From Bidens hawaiensis (Eukaryota; Streptophyta; Magnoliopsida; Asterales; Asteraceae), in the NCBI GenBank assembly GCA_021521415.1, contig JAIQDT010009041.1, forward strand, positions 22,115 through 86,114: a DNA stretch of 64,000 bases, given 5' to 3'. The translations under genes and the position numbers were made by a program. The notes below the pieces were generated by a model. It saw only the letters and a program-made list of their open reading frames with translations, did not search any database and had not been told where the DNA came from. Shown here piece by piece: positions 33,790-44,109 of this stretch (its first letter is position 1; every line of letters starts with the position of its first letter).

Positions 33790-34784
33790 GAAATCGTTTC
33801 AACAGGAGACAAATTTGTTGAAGATCTATCAAGTGATTATGAAGACTCTGAGGCAGATGTTAATTCACCAGGAGAGAGTGAGGAAGATGACATTAGAGGG
33901 AATAAGCACAAGGCAAATGTTCAGTGGTAAATCATTATACAGATTGGAGTAAGTGGGTATGGGTTGTTGGTACAAGGTTTCCTACAAGGGATGCTTTTAA
34001 AGATGCTGTAAGGAATTATGCAGTCACTAATGGTAGGAATGTGTCAATTTCTGTAAGTAACAATAATAGGCATGGAAGATTAGGTGTTTCTTGTGTTGAA
34101 GGTTGTCCATTCATGGTTTACATGTCATTTCATGCTAGAAAGGGTTGTTATTTGGTTAAAGGTGCAACCAATGAACACACTTGTCAGAGAAACATGATGA
34201 AGAACAGACAACTTAATGCTAACTTTATAGCTGACCAGTTCTTGCCAATATTCAAAGCCAAGCCAAATTGGAAAGAAAAAGAGATTCAAGATGCAGTTAA
34301 GAGAAATACAAGGTTCTCATTACTCCATGGCTCGCTTATAAGGCAAAAAATAGTGCCCAAAAGAAACTTTATGGATCAATGAAAGAGCATTACGATAAGT
34401 TGGGTTCATACTTGGAGGCTTTGAAACAAACAAATCCAGGTTCAACTTTTGAACTAGTAACTGTCCCACCACAATACTATAACTTAAATTCAGATGATGA
34501 GGTGTTCTTTAGGCTTTTTTGTCTGTTTTAATCCAGTGAAGAAGGGTTTCTTAAGTGTTTGTAGAAGACTTTTATGTCTTGATGGTTGTTTTCTAAAAAC
34601 TTTTCTTGGGGGTATGCTATTGGCTACAATAGGTAAGGATGGCAATGATCAGATGTACCTAGTAGCATGGGCAGTTGTAGAAGGGGAGAATAACAGTTGG
34701 GTGTGGTTTATGGCTGAGTTGAAAAAGTGTTTAGAAGTCACTGAAGATGGGATGGATTGGACACTTGTATAAGACCAACAGAAG
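33790..34784 (+). pseudogene. MuDR transposase: DNA-binding and catalytic N-part (exon before intron)
   Basis: An acidic spacer (SDYEDSEADVNSPGESEEDD) leads to the DNA-binding MuDR domain in 33924-34382: FPTRDAFKDAVRNYAV, then GCPFMVYMSF and the NEHTCQRN block, a WRKY/GCM-like zinc fold. After a frameshift near 34375 and another near 34490-34560 the catalytic MULE domain follows: LDGCFLKTFLGGML with the first catalytic Asp, then MYLVAWAVVEGENNSWVWF. A stop just before DQQK breaks it again. At least three frame breaks show it is dead. The exon ends at AAG|GTATGT (34784/34785). Confidence 0.9.
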
Positions 34785-35342
34785 GTATGTTACACCATGT
34801 TTGACTTGGTTTTAGTTTAATATGCTTGACTTGGTTCTAGTTAAATACGTTTGACTTGGTTTAGTAAATTTTGAAACGCCCCAAAATTTTGACAGCAATT
34901 TAATAAAATATTTTAGTGCGGGCGGTCCCAGATTTATTTGTTAATTTTACTTTTGGATGTCTTTTAAAATGACATCACTACATATATATATATATATATA
35001 TAGGGGAGATTTCAAATGAGAACCCCTTTGAGTTTTAAGAACTCGAAATAACTCAGTGTAATGATTTTTTTTTCGAATTTTTTTTACACATGCGTAATAT
35101 ATGTAAGTTACATACACGTAAAAAAATTACAGAATTTTTTACACGCTGAGTAGACTTATTACACATGTGTAACGGATGTAAAAATTAGTGTAATCACTTA
35201 CAACTTTATTCTCTTTCCTACTTTGACTTTTTAGTCAGATTTAATCTCAATCACACAATCCAATCTATTTAATAAAATGTGTGGCTAAGAATTGAGTTCT
35301 TAAGTTCTTAAAACTCAACATGGTTCTCAAAATATCCCTCCC

Positions 35343-35374
<32 letters not shown>

Positions 35375-36024
35375 TACAACAACAATCATCTACTTAACCC
35401 ATTCACCAAGTTACATACTTTAAATCATTCGATGAAATTTGAGAAACAATTTACAAATAGTGATATAACTTCAAACATTTAGATGTGTGTGTCTTCAATC
35501 CGTCCCAACCGCTTGATCATTATCCATGATGCTTTCCTTGAGCATTACATAAGACTAAACATCCCTACAAGTTAGGTTAGTGTTATAACATATAAGAATC
35601 ATATCAACAAAAGCAATGATGGTGCAAATTAGCTTAGGACTTAATTATTGATTAAATGTAGACATATTGCTGACACGGCCGGGCTCTAAAGTGACCCGGC
35701 CGGGTTGCACTGCTGTTTTCTTTTGTGATATTTGACAGATTGGTCACCCGACCGGGTTAATAATTGACCCGGGCAGGCTTAACTGCACACAAAATTTCCA
35801 TTTTAAACTTTTCACTCTGTCTCGATCCGAGCTTCTCTTTCATGTTCTTATTTATCAGTACCCACCATATGAAGCTAATCATTATATAAATCAATACTTT
35901 ATCTCAATTGACGACAAGGAATCATTACACTCTAAGTTAATAATTTCAAATTATGCAAACGGGCCAAAAGTATTATTTCTTACTTTGTCCGTTGTCTCAC
36001 AAATTTGTTATAACTTTTTTTCAG
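34785..36024 (+). other. intron of the transposase gene, enlarged by insertions
   Basis: Donor AAG|GTATGT and acceptor TTTTTTTCAG|GG join DQQK to GLLNAA, which is continuous in related MULE transposases, so the splice is well supported. The 1.24-kb intron holds an LTR-like scrap (TGAAACGCCCCAAAATTTTG near 34870) and foldback element 3. From 35360 to 36000 I see only AT-rich DNA and a CCGGCCGGG-type repeat near 35680-35780. Confidence 0.8.
35003..35342. mobile_element. foldback/MITE-like element 3, copy 2, in a (TA)n tract
   Basis: It starts GGGGAGATTTCAAATGAGAA and ends in CCCTCCC, and is over 90% alike to 12252-12584 by eye, including ATTACACATGTGTAAC-type dyads. It is flanked by (TA)n on both sides, with (TG)n after the right one. 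It lies within the transposase intron. Confidence 0.85.
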
Positions 36025-37145
36025 GGATTGCTTAATGCAGCTGCTTTTGATTTGGCCTAATGCTGAGCATAGAAATTGTGCTAGGAACATATATGCAAAT
36101 TGGCATAAGACTTACGAAGGAGATGACTTAAAGGAATTGTTTTGGAGAGCTACTAGATCATACTCTGTTCCTGATTTCAAAAAGGCCATTAAGGAAATGA
36201 GGCAAGTGAATGCTGATGCAACAGAAGCACTACTTAAGCAGAACCCAAAATGTTTGCAGGTGTTATATCAAAACGGAAACCAAGACTAATGTCATAGTCA
36301 ACAATATGGTAAAGATATTTAATGGGTATATCCTTCAATCAAGATCAAAGCACATAATAAACATGTTAGAGGACATCAGACTATCAATAATGACAAGGTT
36401 AGTCAGAAAACAAAATGAAATGTCTGCTAAAAATGTGATTGTGTGCCCAAGGATTCAGAAAAAGCTTGATAGAGACAAGGATAAGGCTTTTAAATGTACC
36501 GTATACCCTTCAAGTAACACTTTGTTTCAAGTGAAGTATTATGATGATGTGTCAGTTGATTTGCAGAACAAGACATGCACATGTAGAAAATGGGACCTTA
36601 CAGGTATCCCATATGTACATGTATGTGCAGTAGCAGGTTTTAGAAAGGTGAATGTTGAGGAGTATGCTCATGCTTATTACACAAAGCAAATGTATACCAA
36701 GTCCTATGAATTCACAATTCCTCCATTTCCTTTAGAAAAATATTGGCCAACTGTTCACTTACCTTTGGACCCTTCACCAGTAAAGATTGGTCCTGGAAGA
36801 CCTAAGAAAAACAGGAAAAAAGATCCTCATGAACTCCCCAATAAACTTAAAAAGCTTAGTGGGCATGGTGTGTTTAAAAAAAGGGGTTCATTTGCTGAAA
36901 GATCAACTGTAGGATGTAGTCAAGAACCAAGGAAGAGAGGAAGGCTAAGAAAGGCACCTGTTGAACAGAATTCACAAGGTATAACACACTCTACTCAAGT
37001 CATACAACAATCTAGTCAAGGAAGAAGTCACAAGGAAGGCTTAAAAGGTCATCAGAAACACAACAATCTTCTCAACCCACCCAACAATCTACCTAAGAAA
37101 AGAAGCCAAGGGGAAGACCAAAGAAGACCTACCAGTCTGGAATAG
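36025..37145 (+). pseudogene. MuDR transposase: catalytic C-part and SWIM-type zinc finger
   Basis: The exon opens with GLLNAAAF, then AEHRNCARNIYANW and FKKAIKEMRQVN (36035-36289). After a frameshift near 36275 the 36210-37145 frame continues with NNMVKIFNGYIL and the SWIM finger CTCRKWDLTGIPYVHVC. In MULE transposases this motif normally reads GIPC.H; here the third metal ligand is Tyr, with a Cys two residues past the His. It ends in a basic tail with GPGRPKKNRKK, an AT-hook-like and probable nuclear-localisation segment. It ends at TAG 37143-37145. Confidence 0.9.
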
Positions 37146-38054
37146 TACCTTAAAATGGTCTTTTATCATCTTTATTTGTCTTTTGTTTAAACTAGAAAAT
37201 GGTCTTTAGGATGGTAGTTTATGTATGTTTATGTTTGCTTGAATGGTAATGTTTAATATTATATGTTTATGTTTGGATTGATTTTCATGTTAATATGAAG
37301 AATTTGCATGTTTTTGGCTTTATTGGATGCAAATGTTGGGAGCAGCCTATGAAATTTGGGCTTATTTTGATCAGTACAAAGATGTGTATTGCTGTTTGTT
37401 TGGCTAGTTTAGGTCTGGTGTGGTCACAGATAAATGTTTTGTTGGGGTGCACTTGGATTCTGATGATTTTGTGGTTGTTCATTTTTTGGTGTGTTCTTTG
37501 TTATTACTTGATTTGATTTGGTTTTTGAATATGGTTTTGAAGATTAGAAGATTATACATGAACTTGGATTAAGGGTGTAAGATTAAGAAGTTGTTGTGGA
37601 GGCTATATTAGGATTGCTAATACACTTTTTTGTGGAGGCTGCATTAGGCTGTTTCAGTAAGTGTTTTTTTTTTTGTTTTTTTTAAGGCTGTATTAAGATT
37701 AAGAAGTGTTTTTTTTTCTTTTTTTTTGGTTGTGTAGGGTTTGCTTTTGAGGGTTAGGGGGTGTTTTGGTGAAGGCCTTTTTTTCCTTGTGGTTAGATAC
37801 TTGGATGGCTAGATACTTCAAATATGAACACCTGGATGACATTGTTGATGGTAATATGCTAGATATGTGACAGTAGTATGCTGCAATGTTGTTACAATAA
37901 ACATAGGCCATTATATTTCATTAAACAACTCTTGGACAAAATACAACTGAGAACCATTGCATCTAATAATCCTAATCAAAACCATGAAAAACCATTACAA
38001 CCATTACAACAAATACATTTCAATTTAAGTGGCTAAAATAAAAATATATTGCAC
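37146..38054. other. spacer between the two convergent genes of the Mutator-like element
   Basis: T/G-rich noncoding DNA that should hold the 3' ends of both transcripts. Poly-T runs near 37660-37730 and AT-rich stretches are present. I see no third gene. Confidence 0.5.
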
Positions 38055-38477
38055 CTAATAAGCTACACTTGAAAAAACATATGCTTTCTTTGATATTACA
38101 TTCCAAAAAGTCATCTTATTTTTCAAACTTGTGTTCTCTTCTTCAAGCTTCATATTCTCTAACTCCAGCTTCAAATTCTTCATCTTTAGTGCCTTGTTTT
38201 TCAATTCATATAGATTATAATTGCATCTGGTAGAAATCATAGCATCAACGTCTTGTTTCCACATGAAAAACCTGCAATCCGACCTCTTAACACATTTACA
38301 CATCAAGAGATTAATTTTCAGTACATAGAATTTAACTTTCCAAAGTCCAAAAATTACTTACACATGAGCAAATTCACTTACAGGCCAAAGAGGGCAACCA
38401 TAAAACTCGTGTCCTTGTCGTGTACTTCGATTTCCAGCAATTCTCGTGATTGCAACCATGTCATGATTACAATACAT
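38055..38477 (-). CDS. GRF-type zinc-finger protein carried by the Mutator-like element
   Basis: Two exons, complement(join(38055..38285,38382..38477)), give 108 residues without a stop or frameshift. Exon 1 (32 codons) reads MYCNHDMVAITRIAG... and ends YGCPLWP. The intron has GTAAGTGA and TTAAG ends. Exon 2 starts RSDCRFFMWKQDVDAM and continues with a coiled coil (LELENMKLEEENTSLKNK), ending FSSVAY. The C.H...GCP...C.FF.W pattern is the GRF zinc finger, a single-stranded nucleic-acid-binding fold seen in TOP3A, NEIL3 and APE2. The gene starts about 160 bases inside the right terminal repeat and converges on the transposase. Role in transposition is inference from position. Confidence 0.7.
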
Positions 38478-38639
38478 GATGGCGCCCAAGTCTAAAGATT
38501 TTATGTGTATGGGATTGAACGGGGGTAGATGATGATGTAGAACTCATGTTGGCTCTAAATCTAAAGAGTTAGGGTTTCTATTGGTAAAGATGATGAAGTA
38601 AGAAGGGGATTTTCATTCACGTCGGCTCTCAATCTAAAG

Positions 38640-38903
38640 AGTTAGGGTTTCAACTGGTAAAGAAAGATGAAGTAAAAAAGAGGGTTTTATTATGGCCATT
38701 TTCATGTAATCAATTAACCATGTTAAAATAAATGTAAAAAAGAAATTAAAATCCATATCATGTGCTAGTAAGGTTACATGTCAGCATAAAACTAACCCCG
38801 TTAAGTTTTTTTAACGGATGACCATTGGGGGCCAAATTTATTAAATTTTGGACCGCCACTGGTAATAAACTGAATAGGGATAGTTAAATTCCAATGAACC
38901 TTA
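38640..38903 (-). repeat. right terminal inverted repeat of the Mutator-like element
   Basis: Matches the left repeat in reverse, ending CCAATGAACCTT at 38903. It carries an extra ~40 bases (TGGACCGCCACTGG). It should contain the promoter of the GRF gene. It ends about 260 bases from the stop codon of the neighbouring host gene. Confidence 0.8.
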
Positions 38904-39160
38904 TTATAATGCTATCAACCAATTATATTTCTCTAATTAGAAATGTACAAACCCATAACAAAACCAACAAAACTGTTCTAAATTGCACATGAATCACCAT
39001 CGACTCCCAAAAGTTCTTACATTTGATAAGTGAAAAGGTTTTGCTTTCTCGGGCCTGGTAGAGTCGGGCCAAAGATCAACAATTAGAGGTCAAGAAATGG
39101 ACAATGACAACGATGATCATGATTGTCTAGATTGCTAGCGTGTCTAATAATGAATCCCGA

Positions 39161-42100
39161 TCACCTTACATTCACCCTTGGCCTGCTAAACCTTTCATGG
39201 TCTAAATAACTGTCAGAAACCGCACCTGACCCTGATCCAGATGAGCCTCGACCCCTATCCGACCCTGATCCAAATGAACCACGATCCCTATCCGACCTTC
39301 GAGGCTGTCTATCACCAAAACTATCCGACCCTGATCCAAATGAACCATGACCCCTATCCGACCTTCGAGGCTGTCTATCACCAAAACTTTCTTGTCTACG
39401 GTTCCTAAAACCATTTGAACCGCCTTCATACGACTCATTTCTAAAACTCTTTGCAGAATGTTTACTTCTATCAGAAAATACTTTCTTTCCTCTTGATTTA
39501 CCTCTGCTAAAGTCATCATCTTCATCCGAAAAGTCATGTTTGACTTTCTGGAAATCGTTTGACCGTGTATTATTCATTCGTCCCACACGCTTACGTGGGA
39601 AATCATCATCACTCTGGTCTTCAACACCTGAATCAAGATCAGAATCCTCATCTGAACCGAACTTCATCCCCATTTTACCCCTACTTTTGTGTTTAAAATC
39701 AGCAACATGACTCGATTTCCACTTTGGATGAACAGGTAGATCATCATCTGAATTGAAATCCACATGACCATCTTCAAATTTTGCAGCTTTTTTAGAATTT
39801 TTTGATACCCTTTTGTTTCTTGGATTATAATCCTCATCTTCGGGCTCAGAATCAACATCAATATCAGAAAAGTTAACCGAAGACCTGCTCGGTTTTGTAT
39901 CCACCTCATAACTATTGACATCATCGTCTTCCTCATCATCAAAATCATCAAACCCAACTCCCGGTTTATGAACAAAATATTCTGATTCTTGAGGCCTTAC
40001 GGGCCTCCGGTTAAAACTATTATTATCGGGTCGGGGGGTTGTCAAATCTTGATCTAGTTTTCTTGAATCGGCATACTCAAAAGCAGCGACTTCGGCACCA
40101 TCGGATTCATTTTCATCAAAGTCAAAGTTCCATGCATCGGATACATCTTTTCTGCTTGGCCCATGGTCAAACCTTGACCTTTGACTGTGTTGACTTTCTC
40201 GTGTTGGACTTTCGGTGAACTCATCTGTTGGGCGTTTGCATTCACAGTGGAAGCATGCCATGTTTCTTCTGTAGTTTAAGAAGTTACACCTGAGAATAAA
40301 TGGACTTATGGTGTAAGTTAACGTGCACATGAATAATAATTAGTTTAATATATTATCATTAAACTACATACTCGGGGCATTCCCATTCGCCTGGAAGCAG
40401 TTGTCTCTTTGGACGCCTGGCATCACACTGTAAACATACAGTATTCTTTGCAAAATTCATGAAGTCACACCTGACAAAATTTCATAATTATACGTGGTAA
40501 TATGAATCATATATTAAAAAAACATATTACTGAAAGAAACAATTCGTGTACTCATATTTAACACAAATACACAATAGTTACATAACCTAAAAAATTTGGA
40601 AAATTTTGTTTTGGACTTTTGGGCCGACCCACCCTGTTTCACCATGGATGTGCATGGGTCAGTTTGAGTCGGTTTTGAGCTAAAACTGAATCAAAAACTG
40701 AAAACTCAGTTCTTGTGATTTTAAAAACAGTTCAGTTTTGGTTTTTCCACTTTTCGGTTTCTGTTTTGCACAATGGGTTCAGCTCAGTTTTGGGTTTTTT
40801 TTCTAGTTATAATCTGGGCTTGAAAACTTTGAAACAAAGAAAAAGTCCCAAAAAGATTAATTTGGGCTATAAACTTTGGATCTAGATTTTTTGTTAAGTA
40901 ATGATAAATTGATAATTACACATTTGTACCTAAAAGCTTTGGGTTACATCATTTATAAATGACTAAAAACTGGTTTTTCCAGATAGTTTTTTTAGTTGAT
41001 GCGAAACCGAACCGAAAAATTGATTTGTTTGTTTACACGGATTATTTCGGTTTCATGCACACACCTAGATTTTGCATGTTTGATCTGTTGCCCATTCTTT
41101 TTCCACTTAATTTTATTCAAAGAAGTAGAAGACCAGTAAAATGATATAAACTTTGCATATCATACTTAACATGCTAATTTTTACAAGCCTTTTTTGAAAC
41201 TTGGGAATTAAGTGTTTCAAGTTGATCTGCATAAAAACTTGATCGTTTTGATCTGAACCCATTTTTCATGCTAACCATTTTGTACTCCACCAAACTCACA
41301 ACATATTATATTATAATGTGTACTCAACTTACTTTGGACAAAGCCAATCACCCTTTTTCATCTCAACATCATCACGACCGACCCGTCTTTTAGGAGGAGG
41401 CGGTGCTTGTTTGACTTTTGGAGGCGGTCTTTTGATGATTGGTGGGGCCAGGTTTGGATCTATTGGAATTCCACTCAATTTCACCACTTCATGAAGTAAC
41501 TTACGTACCGCACCCTTTAATGCCTTTTTCTTTAAAAGTGAGTCGTTTACAACCGATCCGTTTACCGGATCAAACCCGTATGTCATTAGCACACGCATGA
41601 TGTCAATGGTTCGTGCTTCGTCTTCTTTATTTGTGAGCAAATAAGCCCGTTCACAAGTGTTCCTTAAACTGCATGAACTACAAACCTGGAATATGAGCCC
41701 CGCATTAATTTAAACATTATTTAAAACATTGCAAACATAAAACTAAATCCTATAGAAGTATAATAAAAGTTAGGAAATTGAATCAAAATTTCTTGCGTTC
41801 TCATTGATAGTAATTATGTTATTAGACAAACTACATATAATCATGTATAAACCAAACATTAATGGAGGTTAAAAAACATGTAGACATACATTTGAATAGA
41901 GCATAAGATACAACTAACAAGAAACAAACTAATTATAAAACAATGGTAAAACTTACATCTCCTTCATCAAGATGAGCATGTTTCCTCAACAACTTTGAAG
42001 AAAACACAACTTTCTTGTCGGGACTCGGGCAACCATACCCAACTAAAAGTTGTATATCTTTTCTTGATAATGATCTGAAATAAAATTTTTCAGTCAAGCA

Positions 42101-43340
42101 TCTAAGAAAAGTAATAATATGCACAAAACAATGATATCTAGTTATCTACAGAAAAAGATAAATGAACACTTCTTATCGTCTAATCACAAAGCTTTTAAAC
42201 TATAACACTGTAAAAGTTGTATTATAATTAAGAACAAATCAAGCTTAAATAATGCAATGCTTTTTCTCTTAACAGTTTCATGAAACACTTGTTATTATTA
42301 AGAACACTTTTAAAACACTATAAGCTCAAAGCAAGCTACCCTATTAGTGACAATCAGCAGTGTTCGATAAGATCATAGAAGCCATTAGTCACCTTTGACT
42401 TTGATTCTGCTCTGATATGCCACTGTTTCAAACTGATTTTAAGCATGCATTGTACAATGTTACTACAAAATTACTGTTTATGGATTATATTCATTTGCCA
42501 TAGATGAAATAATATTGATGTTCTCTAGCTCAAAGTTAGGTTTTAGTGCATGATAGAAGAGCAATGATGTCCGTTACAAGTGACCACCAGTCATTTTCTA
42601 TAAATATTTAAAAAAGCTAAGTCAGAATTAAAGTGAAACACAGGTAATCCTCTAATACAAACATCAAAGAAAATAATATATCTAACAGGTTTCATATAAA
42701 CAGTAGGCCGACCGAGGGCATGTTTGTGTTGGTTTAATTAAATGAAGAGAAAACTTTGTTCCTGTTCGTTGGTAACGAAAATGTTGAAAGAGAACCTAAC
42801 TGACCTCAAAATATCAAACCTATCTTTCCCAAAATTGAGAGCAGCAGTCTGCACAGTCTTCCAATCCCTAGTAAAATCAAAACCTTCCTCCGCCATAAAC
42901 CCGCCACCATCACCAAGCCCGGAATCCGAAATCAGCTTACCTTCATCTTTCCTCCTACAATCAAAATAATTCTGCTGAGCCAGCCTCTCCATCAATTCAA
43001 TCCACTCGGGCCACGGATGCACCAACTCCACTTCCTTACCCAGCAACCCCTTCTCCTTACTTTCCAAAACCCGAATCTCCTCATCGGGTCGTGTTTGTTC
43101 TTGGTTTTCTTTCTTGGACTGGCGCCAGGCGCGAATTCGTTGGAGGGTTTCGTCTTTTTGGGAGCGCTGTTTCTCGATGGCATCGATTTGGTCGAAAACA
43201 AAGCTCATGCGAGCTGAAAGGGAAGTGGGTTTAGGGTTTGGTTCGTTGGAATTGGATGAAAATGTGAAGATGGGTGTGTGGAGACTACGGCTTCTGGGAA
43301 TGAAGCGATGGGAACGGAGGACGTGAGATAATAAACCCAT
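39161..43340 (-). CDS. organelle RanBP2-type zinc-finger protein (OZ/VAR3 class)
   Basis: Five exons, complement(join(39161..40289,40372..40470,41333..41685,41957..42074,42805..43340)), encode 744 residues with GT-AG introns and matching phases. The N terminus (MGLLSHVLRSHRFIPRSRSL) is Arg/Ser-rich and lacks acids, as in mitochondrial or plastid presequences. Next come FVFDQIDAIEKQRSQKDETL and VHPWPEWIELMERL, typical of plant OZ proteins, and CSSCSLRNTCERAY. Two RanBP2 fingers (W.C..C...N......C..C) span exons 3-5: GDWLCPKCDFMNFAKNTVC and GEWECPECNFLNYRRNMAC. The acidic and Ser/Gly/Arg-rich tail has repeats of RRSDRDRGSFGSGSD. Arabidopsis relatives (VAR3/OZ1, OZ2) act in chloroplast RNA editing and mitochondrial splicing. 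Which OZ type this is, I cannot tell. Confidence 0.88.
39235..39385 (-). repeat. coding tandem repeat in the C-terminal tail of the OZ-like gene
   Basis: Units of about 75 bases share CTATCCGACCCTGATCCAAA and CTTCGAGGCTGTCTATCACC. They encode copies of SFGDRQPRRSDR followed by GSFGSGSD. The reading frame is preserved, so repeat number may vary between alleles. Confidence 0.8.
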
Positions 43341-43407
43341 TTGGGAAGGTAAGGGGGTTTCTGTAAAAATGGGAGCTTTATAAGTTGTTAATAAACCTCC
43401 ATGGTTG

Positions 43408-43410
<3 letters not shown>

Positions 43411-43446
<36 letters not shown>
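43411..43446. repeat. (CAG)12 tract, (CTG)12 on the strand of the OZ-like gene
   Basis: Twelve perfect CAG units lie 71-106 bases upstream of the start codon of the OZ-like gene, probably in its 5' leader or core promoter. Length is likely polymorphic. Confidence 0.95.
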
Positions 43447-43447
<1 letters not shown>

Positions 43448-43601
43448 TTAAACCCTGAGATGAGAATCACTTCACTGGTCTGGAAATTATTTGTTCCTAG
43501 TTGTAGATGGGCTTTGGGTTGTTTGGCCCTTAGAAGGGAGGAAAATAAGTCCACATCAGGGAAACCAAATCTTACTAATGATCTATTAGGGCAGCACAAT
43601 G

Positions 43602-44109
43602 GTTTCACATAGAGATGCACAAATCAGGTATTAGCAAAATCAGGTATTGGTAATACACAGGTCGGGTCCGGGTATTGTCTCTAAAAACCATACCATATGC
43701 ATAAGGTTCGGGTCTGGTATAGAACCGGGTATTCTAAAACCAAGTATTTGAATACTCTATTTTCGAGTATTGAAAAACCCAATTTTTAGTTTTTTTTGGG
43801 TGTTTTTTCCAGGTTTTTTTCGGGTATAGATTGGATTCTTTTAAGGGGTTACAATTTTTAGGGGTATTTTCGGGTATAAATCGGGTATTTGAAAAACCCG
43901 GTTCCGGTTTTCGGGTATTACTGGGTATAAATCGGGTCCGAGTTCGGGTACGTGTCTTGGTACTGAAATGCATACCCTATTCGTACCCTACGGGTAGGGT
44001 TGGGTACGGGTTCGGGTATTAAAAACCCGGGTATAACAAAAACCGGTTCCGGGTATTTTTTTCGGTTTCGATTCCGGGTTCGGGTTTTTTGTGCACCTCT
44101 AGTTCCACA
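43602..44109. mobile_element. hAT-type MITE with CGGGTA-rich core
   Basis: Terminal inverted repeats TAGAGATGCACAAA (43610) and TTTGTGCACCTCTA (ending 44101) bound 492 bases. Eight-base flanks GTTTCACA (43602-43609) and GTTCCACA (44102-44109) differ at one site, a good hAT target duplication. The interior consists largely of degenerate CGGGTA / AACCCGG motifs. No transposase is present. Confidence 0.85.

Larger units (their letters stand above)
12624..38903 (+). mobile_element. Mutator-like transposon, two genes, heavily interrupted
   Basis: Long terminal inverted repeats lie at about 12624-12860 and 38640-38903. Both carry AACTTAACGGGGTTAGTTTT, TGGATTTTAATTTCTTTTTT and ACTTCATCTTTCTTTACC in opposite orientation. 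A mudrA-type transposase gene reads from the left repeat and a GRF zinc-finger gene reads from the right repeat, converging as mudrA and mudrB do in maize MuDR. Insertions, chiefly Ty3 element C with D inside it, expand it from roughly 10 kb to 26 kb. I could not recover a clear 9-bp target duplication because the left flank is a (TA)n tract. Confidence 0.8.

Noticed and set aside
35670..35780. CCGGCCGGG repeats in the transposase intron as regulatory sites
   Set aside because: Three loose copies in a dead gene's intron; no evidence for function.
41329..42124. Separate small genes at 41329-41640 and 41933-42124
   Set aside because: They are internal exons of the OZ-like gene, with matching phases and GT-AG borders.
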